Shown piece by piece: positions 7,104 to 13,993 of a DNA stretch of 21,347 nucleotides; position 1 is the stretch's first letter, and each line of letters begins with the position of its first letter. This stretch comes from an uncultured Coriobacteriaceae bacterium (GTDB taxonomy: Bacteria; Actinomycetota; Coriobacteriia; Coriobacteriales; UMGS124). The notes under the pieces are model-generated. The model was not told the DNA's origin, did not search any database, and saw nothing but the letters and a program-made list of their open reading frames with translations. The position numbers and the translations under genes are program-made. The stretch is taken from positions 1 to 21,347 of the forward strand of contig UQBS01000053.1 of the NCBI GenBank assembly GCA_900539345.1, written 5' to 3'.

Positions 7104-7578
7104 CAGCAGGGTTTACAAATAACGCCTTTTGGCCCATTCCAGAGAGCGATTAGGCTGGGGCGAGGGCGGCAAAGCCCGACACCAGTCAAGCAGCGCTGCC
7201 AGGTGCTCCCTCTTCTGGACGACGAACTCCTCGTCGGTCGTACGGCGTTTGTACATGAAGGAAACCGCCTGACCCTTCTTTGTCCCAGGGCATCCAGGCC
7301 AATTGTGCACTCATTCAAACAGTGCAGACAGATTCCGTATTGTCCCCTCCTTGCATCAAAATCTCGCTGATGTGCCTCGCATTGCCTCCCACCCCGCATA
7401 CCTCAACGCAACCTCCGGAGGCACAGGCTCTCGAGGGATTTCCGTTTGAGCATATCTACCTCGCATTACACGATACGAAGACGAATTGTAGTGTAATTCA
7501 GCACGATGCCCCCGTATTGAGAGGCATACAATCCAACGTAGATGCTTCGCTGCATTCATTTCATCAGAAAGGACCCCC
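7104..7578. other. 475-base region without a clear gene
   Basis: No convincing complete gene is seen. The left third holds the 3' end of a possible minus-strand remnant (7113-7256). The rest is less GC-rich with stops in most frames. A TACAAT -10-like box at 7527-7532 and a TGTAAT at 7492-7497 might serve the aldolase gene at 7579, but neither has a good -35. CCTCCGGAGG at 7412-7421 is a perfect 10-base palindrome. The minus-strand frame 7356-7595 has no ribosome site and resembles nothing I know. Confidence 0.5.
7113..7256 (-). CDS. Possible small protein or gene remnant
   Basis: A 47-residue frame, MYKRRTTDEEFVVQKREHLA onward to a KRRYL C-terminus, charged and helix-like, with GC-rich third positions like the real genes around it. 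It ends ten bases from the DUF4160 stop in convergent orientation, which is where a real gene would end. No Shine-Dalgarno precedes the ATG; the frame extends to a GTG at 7310, also without one. It may be the surviving 3' end of a decayed gene. Family unknown. Confidence 0.3.
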   Translation of the reverse strand: MYKRRTTDEEFVVQKREHLAALLDWCRALPPSPQPNRSLEWAKRRYL

Positions 7579-8625
7579 ATGCACCTGTTTCGCAACGACT
7601 ACTCGGAGGGCGCTTGCCCCGAGGTGCTCGACGCACTCGTAAGGACCAACGCCGAGCAGTGCGTGGGGTACACCTGCGACGAACACTGCGCCCGCGCCGC
7701 CAAGCTCATCTTGGAGTCATGCGAGCTGGAGGAGGGAGAGGCCGACGTGCGCTTTGTGGTGGGCGGCACGGCGGCCAACGTGATTTCCCTCTGCGGCCTG
7801 CTCGACCGGCCCTACGACGCGGCAGTGTGCACGCCCGACGGCCACATCAACACGCATGAGACAGGCGCGCTCGAATCTTGCGGGCACAAGGTTCTGGCCA
7901 GCCGCGACACCGACGGGTTCCTCACGCCCGCCGAGGTCGCCCGTATCGCGGCCGAAAACGCCGCGTTCGCCAACCACATGACCCGCCCTCGCGCCATCTA
8001 TGTGAGCGACACCACGGAGCTCGGCGGCGTATACACGAAAGCCCAGCTCAGCGACCTGCGCGCATGCGCCGATGAGCTCGGCATGAAGCTCTTCGTGGAC
8101 GGCGCGCGCCTGGGAAGCGCCCTCACCTCGAGCGCCAACGACCTCACGCTGCCCGAGATTGCCCACCTGGCCGACGCGTTCTACATCGGCGGCACCAAGA
8201 ACGGCCTGCTCTTCGGCGAGGCCGTCGTTATTCGCGACCCCCAGCTGCGCCAGGACTTCCCCTGGCTCATGAAGCAGCACCAGAATCTGCTCGCGAAGGG
8301 ACGCCTGCTTGGCGTGCAGTTTGAGGCGGCGTTTGAGAACGGCGGCCGGGTGTACTGGGACTGCGCGCGCAACGCCAACGCCCGCGCCACCCAGCTGCGC
8401 GAGGGGCTGCTCGCACAGGGCTGGCACGAGTGGCTGCCCAGCGCTTCTAACCAGCTCTTCTTTGAGGTGCCCTGCGCCGCGGCCGCCCGCTTCGTGGACG
8501 TGCTGGGCTGCGAGGTGTTCTTCGACCACAGCGACACACAGGTGGTGCGCTTTGTGACCTCGTGGGCCACGACTTCGGCCGATGTGGAGGAAGCGCTCGC
8601 GTTCGCGGCGGGCCTTGCGCGCTAA
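7579..8625 (+). CDS. Threonine aldolase-family PLP enzyme
   Basis: A fold-type I PLP enzyme of the threonine aldolase/beta-eliminating lyase family, which cleaves L-threonine or L-allo-threonine to glycine and acetaldehyde. The 348-residue protein has the family opening MHLFRNDYSEGACPEVLDAL, a glycine-rich phosphate loop GGTAAN (62-67), the PDGHINTHETGALE stretch with the ring-stacking histidine near H89/H93, FVDGARLGSAL with D174 and R177, and the Schiff-base lysine K207 in IGGTKNGLLFGEA. AAAGGA lies six bases before the ATG. Length is normal. The next gene starts 44 bases later on the same strand and is probably cotranscribed. Substrate preference between threonine, allo-threonine and phenylserine cannot be read from sequence. 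Together with the peptide importer and desulfidase, it fits an amino-acid-using lifestyle. Confidence 0.88.
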   Translation: MHLFRNDYSEGACPEVLDALVRTNAEQCVGYTCDEHCARAAKLILESCELEEGEADVRFVVGGTAANVISLCGLLDRPYDAAVCTPDGHINTHETGALESCGHKVLASRDTDGFLTPAEVARIAAENAAFANHMTRPRAIYVSDTTELGGVYTKAQLSDLRACADELGMKLFVDGARLGSALTSSANDLTLPEIAHLADAFYIGGTKNGLLFGEAVVIRDPQLRQDFPWLMKQHQNLLAKGRLLGVQFEAAFENGGRVYWDCARNANARATQLREGLLAQGWHEWLPSASNQLFFEVPCAAAARFVDVLGCEVFFDHSDTQVVRFVTSWATTSADVEEALAFAAGLAR

Positions 8626-8669
8626 AATCTCACCCGCAGGGGGACAACTGCGAGAGAGGATTGCACGCC

Positions 8670-9104
8670 ATGATGGGAATGCCGATGCCGCCGGAGATGC
8701 AGGCGAAAATTGACGAGCAGGTGCGTCAGCGCAAGGAGAAGGTCGCCGTCTCTCTGGGCAAGACGCTGGAGGAGTTCGACCAAGAGCAGCACTGCTGCGG
8801 GCACGACCATGCGCATGAGGCCGGCGAGCATACCTGTGCCGCCGCAGGACGCGGTCACGACGACCATGCCCAGGACTCAAGCAAGGTCGCCGACCCTGCG
8901 AGCAACGTCCCCGAGGTGGACGAGAAAGCCGTGCTCGACTTCATCCACTCGCGCCAGGCCGTCATCGAGGAGCAGCGCAGCCGCATCCGCGCCCTCGAAG
9001 CCCAGGTACGGCACCTCGAGAGCCAGAAGGCCCTCGAGGAGAAGAAGTGCGCGGCCCTGCGCAACGCACTTGCAAAAATGCGCGCCGAGGCAAAGGCGAA
9101 CTAA
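8670..9104 (+). CDS. Small His/Cys-rich coiled-coil protein
   Basis: A 144-residue protein I cannot place in a family. Residues 41-66 are rich in potential metal ligands: HCCGHDHAH, then H54, C56, H63 and H66. Residues 86-142 form a long charged heptad helix (IEEQRSRIRALEAQVRHLES and onward), a likely coiled coil for dimerisation. The first 36 residues are Met- and Lys-rich with MMGMPMPPEM. No signal peptide or membrane segment is seen. The ATG at 8670 has AGAGGA nine bases upstream; the open frame continues into the aldolase gene without a better start. A role in zinc, nickel or copper storage or delivery is inferred from composition only. It is 44 bases downstream of the aldolase gene and converges on the HypA-like metal protein at 9337-9774. 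Confidence 0.75.
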   Translation: MMGMPMPPEMQAKIDEQVRQRKEKVAVSLGKTLEEFDQEQHCCGHDHAHEAGEHTCAAAGRGHDDHAQDSSKVADPASNVPEVDEKAVLDFIHSRQAVIEEQRSRIRALEAQVRHLESQKALEEKKCAALRNALAKMRAEAKAN

Positions 9105-9105
9105 A

Positions 9106-9193
9106 CGACGATTAAGTCCAATCGGCCTCATCAAACGCGCCTTCTATCTGCGCGCTGCAATGGTGAAGCGCCGTAAGGTCCACTTGTTCAGCG
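9106..9193 (-). repeat. Dispersed 88-bp element, copy 2
   Basis: Second copy of the element at 55-142, beginning two bases after the stop of the His/Cys-rich gene. On the minus strand it ends with the same FDEADWT peptide and stop (9112-9114), preceded by a TALHHCSAQIEGA stretch that aligns with TAFHHVAPQVETA in copy 1. The frame is closed about 30 codons upstream, with no ribosome site. Confidence 0.7.
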
Positions 9194-9249
9194 TCTAACC
9201 AACCAGCCAGCTAGCCAGCTCGCCAATCAACCAAGCAGGCAAAACAAAA

Positions 9250-9279
9250 GCGGCCCGCAGGATCTCTCCTCCGGGCCGC
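9250..9279 (-). terminator. Intrinsic terminator, usable in both directions
   Basis: GCGGCCCG and CGGGCCGC pair perfectly, with an inner AGGA/TCCT stem and TCTC loop. On the minus strand the hairpin is followed by TTTTGTTTTG, a good T tract, so it ends the transcript of the HypA-like gene. On the plus strand only ATTTCATT follows, so it works less well for the convergent His/Cys-rich gene. Confidence 0.8.
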
Positions 9280-9294
9280 ATTTCATTGCGCGGT

Positions 9295-9357
9295 TTACTC
9301 CGCTTGGCGCGCGGGTTTCTCCGCCAGGTTCGCAGTTTACTCCGCCGGGTTCGCGGG
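9295..9357 (-). repeat. Three 21-bp repeats across the stop of the HypA-like gene
   Basis: Three tandem seven-codon units are in one frame: PANPAE-stop (9337-9357, the end of the gene), TANLAEK (9316-9336) and PARQAE-stop (9295-9315). A fragment of a fourth unit follows. The sense codon AAA in the middle unit corresponds to TAA in the other two, so single changes seem to have moved the end of the protein. Confidence 0.75.
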
Positions 9358-9774
9358 TTGCTCCACGGGTCCCAGCTTGTCCTCAACAGCCTTGGCGAGC
9401 TTGTCGGCCAGCGACATGCTCGGCAGAATGCCCTGGATGTCGAGGATGTCCACCTCCATGCCGCTCACAAGCTCATGCGCACCGGACCCGCAGGCAGGGC
9501 AGTTATACGTTGCGGGCATGCCCACGGCAAACTCATACTCGTGGCCGCAGGCGTTGCAACGCATCTTGCCCACGGGTCGCTCGATGTCGATATGGGCGCC
9601 TGCGGCAATCGTGCCCTGGAAGTTCTTCACCAGCTCGCTTCGGAAGAGCATCTCGTCGAGCACGCGCAGCGCACCGATGGAAATCCTTGCGCTCACGACC
9701 TTAACGACGCCTGCCTGCGTGCCCGACTCAACGATGTCGAGCGCCAGGTCGTGTGCAATCTCCCTCTCCAGCAT
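9337..9774 (-). CDS. HypA-like zinc-binding protein
   Basis: A 145-residue protein resembling HypA/HybF, the nickel chaperone for NiFe hydrogenase and urease assembly. The zinc domain is intact, with C73/C76 in RCNACGHEYEF and C92/C95 in CPACGSG, followed by HELVSGMEVDILDI as in HypA. The N-terminal domain keeps the general pattern but starts MLEREIAHDL. The family's Met-His-Glu nickel terminus is missing, and the only nearby histidine is H8. A 28-residue tail ending PANPAE is extra. The ATG at 9774 has GGGAGG eight bases upstream; upstream codons in the open frame have no ribosome site. No hydrogenase or urease gene is in the window. It may be a HypA paralogue with a changed metal role; the unusual start makes it less certain than a normal HypA call. 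Confidence 0.7.
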   Translation of the reverse strand: MLEREIAHDLALDIVESGTQAGVVKVVSARISIGALRVLDEMLFRSELVKNFQGTIAAGAHIDIERPVGKMRCNACGHEYEFAVGMPATYNCPACGSGAHELVSGMEVDILDIQGILPSMSLADKLAKAVEDKLGPVEQPANPAE

Positions 9775-9801
9775 GGCCGTGCCTCCCTTTTCCCTCTCGC
9801 T

Positions 9802-9807
9802 TGTATA
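9802..9807 (-). promoter_or_regulatory. Possible -10 box for the HypA-like gene
   Basis: TATACA on the minus strand lies 28 bases before the start, in the 38-base gap after the importer ATPase gene. No -35 is convincing, and I see no terminator in this gap, so read-through from the importer operon is the alternative. Confidence 0.3.
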
Positions 9808-9812
9808 AATCG

Positions 9813-10856
9813 TTATTGTACCTGGTCGCACGCCACAAAGTGCCCGGGCGACACCTCGCGCAGTGCGGGCTCCGCCTGCTTGCACTCCTCGCAAGAGCAC
9901 TGCGGGCAGCGGGTGTGAAAGCGGCAGCCGCTCGGGACATGCAGGGGGCTCGGAAGCTCACCTTCAAGCGCGATGCGGCTTGTCGCACGGGCTAGCTTGG
10001 GATCGGGGATGGGCGCGGCGGAGAGAAGCGCGCGCGTGTAGGGGTGCAACGGGTTCTCGTAGAGCTCGTCGGCAGGGGCGACCTCCACGAGGCGTCCCAG
10101 GTACATGACGCCGATGCGCGTGGAAATATGGCGCACCATCGAGAGGTCGTGCGCGACGAAGAGATACGTGAGGCCCATCTGCTGCTGCAGGTCCTCGAGC
10201 ATGTTGACGACCTGCGCCTGGATGGAGACGTCGAGCGCCGAAATGGGCTCGTCGCACAGGATGAACTCGGGGCGCACCGAAAGCGCTCGCGCAATGCCGA
10301 CGCGCTGGCGCTGGCCGCCCGAGAACTCGTAGGCGAACTTGTACATGTCGTCGGGGCGCATGCCCACGTTCACGAGCAGCTCGGCCACCCGGGCGTCGAT
10401 CTCGTCGTCGGTGAGCTTGGCGCCCACGCGCATGGGCTCGGCGATGATCTGGCGCACGTTCATGTGCGGGTCGAGCGACATGTACGGGTCCTGGAAGATG
10501 ATCTGCATCTTGCGGTGGATGTCCACAAGCTCGCGGCCATGCGCCGAGGTGATGTCGTGGCCGTCGAACACGATCTTGCCACTCGTGGGCTCGTACATGC
10601 GAATGAGCGTGCGGCCCAGCGTGGACTTGCCGCAGCCCGACTCACCTACCAGGCCGAACGTCTCACCGCGGCGAATGGCCAGGTCAACGCCGTCAACCGC
10701 GCGCACGACCTGCTTGGTGCGGCCGAAGAAGTTGTGCACGGGGAAGTGCTTGCACAGCCCCGTGGCCTCAAGGATGACGTCCGACGAGGCGTCGGCCGCC
10801 TTGGCTCCGCAGCGAGCCGCCTCATCAGGCGTTACCTGCTGGTTCTGATCGTCCAT
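9813..10856 (-). CDS. Peptide ABC importer ATPase (OppF/DppF type)
   Basis: One of the two ATPases that power the peptide importer on the inner face of the membrane. The 347-residue product has Walker A GESGCGKST (71-79), Q-loop FQDPYMSLDP (121-130), signature FSGGQRQR (178-185), Walker B ILCDEP (199-204) and the H-loop in VAHDLSMV. After the ATPase core comes the oligopeptide/dipeptide C-terminal domain with HPYTRALLSA and the cysteine cluster GCRFHTRCPQCSCEEC near the end, where OppF-type proteins carry a metal or FeS-binding motif. It is the last gene of the importer cluster; its start is six bases after the OppD-type stop, and AAGGAGG overlaps that junction. The long polar N-terminus (about 27 residues) is not conserved. 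OppF rather than OppD follows from its order and signature sequence. Confidence 0.92.
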   Translation of the reverse strand: MDDQNQQVTPDEAARCGAKAADASSDVILEATGLCKHFPVHNFFGRTKQVVRAVDGVDLAIRRGETFGLVGESGCGKSTLGRTLIRMYEPTSGKIVFDGHDITSAHGRELVDIHRKMQIIFQDPYMSLDPHMNVRQIIAEPMRVGAKLTDDEIDARVAELLVNVGMRPDDMYKFAYEFSGGQRQRVGIARALSVRPEFILCDEPISALDVSIQAQVVNMLEDLQQQMGLTYLFVAHDLSMVRHISTRIGVMYLGRLVEVAPADELYENPLHPYTRALLSAAPIPDPKLARATSRIALEGELPSPLHVPSGCRFHTRCPQCSCEECKQAEPALREVSPGHFVACDQVQ

Positions 10857-10862
10857 GCGTCC

Positions 10863-11978
10863 TTACGCCTCCTTTGCGCTCTCGTCGTCCTTTGCGTTGC
10901 CGGCCTGGCCACCACAGCACACGCACGGCTCGCCGCCCTGCCCCACGCCAACAAGTCCGAGTGCGTCGGCATCGAAGGCACAGCGCGCGATCTGGCCGCT
11001 CGGGTAGTTGCGCCATTCGGGCACCATGGTGCGGCATACGTCGGCGGCAAATCGGCATCGATCGGCAAAGGGGCACGCGTCGAGCGGGTTCACGAGGGAA
11101 GGCGGCGTACCGGGAATGGAGACGAGGCGGTCGGTGCGGCGCTCGTTGGGGTTGGGCACGGCACCGAGCAGGGCACTCGTGTAGGGGTGGCGCGGACGCT
11201 CGAAGACGTCGTCGACCAGACCGCTCTCAAGCGCCATGCCGCCGTACATGACCTCCACGCGGTCGCACAAGCTGGCGACAACGCCCAGGTCATGGCTGAT
11301 GAGCACGACGCTCATGCCCTCCTCGTCGCGCAGGCGGCGCAGCAAATCGAGAATCTGCGCCTGAATGGTGACGTCGAGGGCGGTGGTGGGCTCGTCGGCG
11401 ATGAGCAGGCGAGGCTTGCAGCACAGGGCCATGGCGATGAGCACGCGCTGGCGCATGCCGCCGGAGAACTCGTGTGGGTAGCGGTCGAGGCGCTGGGCGG
11501 GCGAAGGGATGCCCACCTGGTCGAGGGCATGGATGGCCTCCTCGCGCGCGGCGGAGCCGGTGAGTCCGCGATGGCGCTTGAGTACCTCGTAGAGATGCTT
11601 GCCAATCGTCTTGACCGGGTCGAGCGAGGTCATCGGGTCCTGGAAGATCATGGCGATCTGCGAGCCGCACATGCCGCGGCGCTCCTTGGCGCTCATGGCA
11701 AGCATGTTCTTGCCGGCAAACTCGAGCTTGTCGGCCGTGACCTCGGCGTTCTTGGGCAGAAGGCCCATGATCGACTTCATGGCGACGCTCTTGCCCGAGC
11801 CGGACTCGCCCACGATGGCGAGGAACTCGCCATCGCCGACCGTGAGGTCCATGCCTCGCACGGCCTTGATGAGGCGGCGGTGCGAGTGGAACGTAGTGCG
11901 CAGGTTGCGCACGCGCAGCAGCTCGCCGCGCGGCGAAGGCGTGCCCATGGCAGCGGCCTCGTTGTTCTCAGCAGCCAT
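10863..11978 (-). CDS. Peptide ABC importer ATPase (OppD/DppD type)
   Basis: The partner ATPase of the importer, 371 residues. Walker A GESGSGKS is at 57-64, Q-loop FQDPMTSLDP at 112-121, signature FSGGMRQR at 171-178 and Walker B LLIADEP at 191-197. The C-terminal domain has HPYTSALLGAVPN and a CPFADRCRFAADVC cysteine group, and the tail adds a CVCCGG motif of its own. The frame runs on to 12146, but the ATG at 11978 has GAGGGGG five bases upstream, and the gene starts just two bases after the stop of the permease gene, so it is translated from the same message. FSGGMRQRVLIAMAL is characteristic of the OppD side of the pair. Confidence 0.92.
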   Translation of the reverse strand: MAAENNEAAAMGTPSPRGELLRVRNLRTTFHSHRRLIKAVRGMDLTVGDGEFLAIVGESGSGKSVAMKSIMGLLPKNAEVTADKLEFAGKNMLAMSAKERRGMCGSQIAMIFQDPMTSLDPVKTIGKHLYEVLKRHRGLTGSAAREEAIHALDQVGIPSPAQRLDRYPHEFSGGMRQRVLIAMALCCKPRLLIADEPTTALDVTIQAQILDLLRRLRDEEGMSVVLISHDLGVVASLCDRVEVMYGGMALESGLVDDVFERPRHPYTSALLGAVPNPNERRTDRLVSIPGTPPSLVNPLDACPFADRCRFAADVCRTMVPEWRNYPSGQIARCAFDADALGLVGVGQGGEPCVCCGGQAGNAKDDESAKEA

Positions 11979-11980
11979 CG

Positions 11981-12934
11981 CTACCCCCTCTCCCCGCTCA
12001 TGACCTGCGGATCGGCAAAGACGCGCAGAACGTTGCCCAGCTTGTTGAATGCAAAAATGACGATCACGATAAGAAGGCCCGGGATGAACGCCATATAGAT
12101 GTTGTTCTGCATGTATCCCTGAGCCGCCTGCAGCAGGCTGCCCCACGAGCTCATGGGCTGCTGCACGCCGACGCCCAGGAACGACAGCGCAGACTCAGTC
12201 ATGATGGCGCTGGCAAGCGAGGTGGTGGCGGCGGTGATGATGGTGGGGAACGCCGAGGGAATCACGTGACGCACGATGACCGAAAGGCGCGACACGCCGC
12301 ACAGCTCGGCGTACTGCACGAAGTCATGCCCGCGAATGGCCTGGGTCTCGGCGCGCACGAGACGCGCGATCTCCATCCAGCTGAAAAGGCCGATGACCAG
12401 GATGATCGACGTGATGCCGGGCTTGAGCAGGATGGACACGACCGTGACGAGCACCATCCACGGGATGGACGACAGCACGTCGACGAAGCGCATGAGAATC
12501 GCGTCGACAATACCGCCGAAAAGGCCGGCGATGGTGCCGACGAGGATGCCCACGACCATGCTCGTAAGCATGGCGAGCAGGCCCACCATGAGCGAGACGC
12601 GACCGCCGTAGATGACGCGTGCCAGGTAGTCGCGGCCGAGCTCGTCGGTGCCGAACCAGTGCTCGGCGCTGGGGGCGGCCAGGCGGTGCGCCACGTCGGT
12701 GGCGTTGGGGGCCAGCGGCAGCAGCGGCGCGATGAGGCACACCACGACGATGATAAGCAGAAGCGACAGCGAGATGATGGCGCCCTTGTCGCGCTTGAAG
12801 GCAAGCCAGGCGGCCTCGCGGCGCGTCATGTGGTTCTTCTTGGCGGCCTTGGCTGCAGCCGCAGCGTCAAAAGCAGACTGGGCAGACACGGCGCCTTCGG
12901 GAGCGCTACCTGCGGTTTCTTGAGCGAGCTTCAT
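11981..12934 (-). CDS. Peptide ABC importer permease (OppC/DppC type)
   Basis: A 317-residue inner-membrane permease. A polar Ala-rich N-terminus (about 1-50) is followed by one hydrophobic span (about 52-72) and a periplasmic-side loop with HWFGTDELGRDYLARVIYGG, the OppC_N hallmark. The BPD_transp_1 core follows, with further spans and the EAA coupling loop CGVSRLSVIVRHVIPSAFP. SFLGVGVQQPMSSWG near the C-terminus is standard for this subfamily. Its ATG overlaps the stop of the other permease by one base (TAATG), so the two are coupled. It forms the translocation channel as a heterodimer with the 12934-13893 product. Confidence 0.93.
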   Translation of the reverse strand: MKLAQETAGSAPEGAVSAQSAFDAAAAAKAAKKNHMTRREAAWLAFKRDKGAIISLSLLLIIVVVCLIAPLLPLAPNATDVAHRLAAPSAEHWFGTDELGRDYLARVIYGGRVSLMVGLLAMLTSMVVGILVGTIAGLFGGIVDAILMRFVDVLSSIPWMVLVTVVSILLKPGITSIILVIGLFSWMEIARLVRAETQAIRGHDFVQYAELCGVSRLSVIVRHVIPSAFPTIITAATTSLASAIMTESALSFLGVGVQQPMSSWGSLLQAAQGYMQNNIYMAFIPGLLIVIVIFAFNKLGNVLRVFADPQVMSGERG

Positions 12935-13893
12935 TATTTGCTGCCACCTCCCTGACGCATGCGCGGGTCAACGATGCAGCACAGCACGTCGGCAAGCAGG
13001 TTGCCCAGGATGACGAGCGTGGAGGAAAGCACCAGGATGGACATGACGATGGGGTAGTCCATCGCCTTGATTGCCGTGATGAAGTAGGGGCCAACGCCGG
13101 GCCAGGAGAAGATGGTCTCGGTGATGATGGCGCCCGTCACGAGCAGGGGCATTGCCATGCCCAGGCGCGTGATGACAGGGATGAGCACGTTGCGGCAGAT
13201 GTGCTTGAACATGACCTCGGCATCCGAGGCGCCAAAGGCGCGCTGCACCGTGACATAGTCCTGCGTGGACTGCGTGATGGTGGAGCTACGGACATAGCGC
13301 AGGTTGTCGGGCAAAAACGCCACCGTGAGCGTCACAAACGGCATGATGTAGTGCCGCGCGATATCGAGCGCAGATCCGTCGCCGATGGTCTGCATGCCCA
13401 GGATGGGAAGCCATTTGAGCAGGTAGCCGAAGACGAAGATGAGCAGCATCGCAAACCAGAACGACGGCACGGCGATGCCGACAGAAGCGATGGCGTCGAT
13501 GCAGCGGTCCAGGCGGCTGCCGCGATGCGCGCCGGCCACAAGACCGAGCACGATGGCGAGCACGTAGGCGAACAGGTACGCCGGCAACACGAGCATGATC
13601 GTGTTGGGGATGCGCGCCGCGAGCTGGTCGGCCACAGCAGCCTTCGTCGTGATGGAGTAGCCCCAGTTGCCTGTCACGAGGTTCTGCAGCCACTTGATGT
13701 ACTGCATCCACAGCGGGTCATTGTAACCCAGGGCGTCCTTCATCGCGGCCACGGTCTCCGCAGACATGCGGGGGTCGACCATGGCGTCGACGGCATCGTA
13801 AGGCGCAAGGCTCATGAGCATGAAGCACAGCATCGTGATGACCAGGACCATGGGTATGGCAATCAAAATGCGGCGCAGGATAAACTTGGCCAC
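12934..13893 (-). CDS. Peptide ABC importer permease (OppB/DppB type)
   Basis: A 319-residue inner-membrane permease that pairs with the OppC-type subunit. It opens with FILRRILIAIPMVLVITML, the first membrane span, and has the OppB-type extracytoplasmic loop ending LVTGNWGYSITTK. Five more spans follow, with the EAA loop RAFGASDAEVMFKHICRNV that docks on the ATPases, and then ETIFSWPGVGPYF. The start is GTG at 13893, with AAGGAGG ten bases upstream; the frame is open to 13971, but that part covers the terminator hairpin and is not expected to be translated. The binding-protein gene ends 100 bases upstream, with a terminator in between. Confidence 0.92.
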   Translation of the reverse strand: MAKFILRRILIAIPMVLVITMLCFMLMSLAPYDAVDAMVDPRMSAETVAAMKDALGYNDPLWMQYIKWLQNLVTGNWGYSITTKAAVADQLAARIPNTIMLVLPAYLFAYVLAIVLGLVAGAHRGSRLDRCIDAIASVGIAVPSFWFAMLLIFVFGYLLKWLPILGMQTIGDGSALDIARHYIMPFVTLTVAFLPDNLRYVRSSTITQSTQDYVTVQRAFGASDAEVMFKHICRNVLIPVITRLGMAMPLLVTGAIITETIFSWPGVGPYFITAIKAMDYPIVMSILVLSSTLVILGNLLADVLCCIVDPRMRQGGGSK

Positions 13894-13930
13894 GGTGTCG
13901 TCCCCTCCTTCCTTCCAAATCCCAGTGCGG

Positions 13931-13965
13931 AAAAAGAGCCGGCCCCGCTTTCGCGAGGTCGGCTC
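13931..13965 (-). terminator. Terminator between binding-protein and permease genes
   Basis: GAGCCG and CGGCTC form the base of a hairpin that continues with one mismatch to a CGC/GCG top and TTTC loop. On the minus strand five Ts follow at once (13935-13931). Lying inside the importer operon, it should let some messages stop after the binding-protein gene. Such intercistronic terminators commonly give more binding protein than membrane parts. Confidence 0.75.
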
Positions 13966-13993
13966 CTGCAAAACTACGACCTGTAGCCCTACG

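Noticed and set aside
7238..7262. Possible third copy of the 88-bp element
   Set aside because: Only CGTACGGCGTTT and a nearby CATG match, in the opposite orientation; 12 bases could be chance.
7356..7595. Minus-strand 79-codon frame before the aldolase gene
   Set aside because: It has no ribosome site, overlaps the aldolase start region and shows no recognisable sequence.
10044..12098. Very long plus-strand frame (684 codons) opposite the importer ATPases
   Set aside because: Long antisense frames are common in GC-rich genes. This one mirrors two clear ABC ATPases and has a His/Val/Ala-rich composition with no domain.
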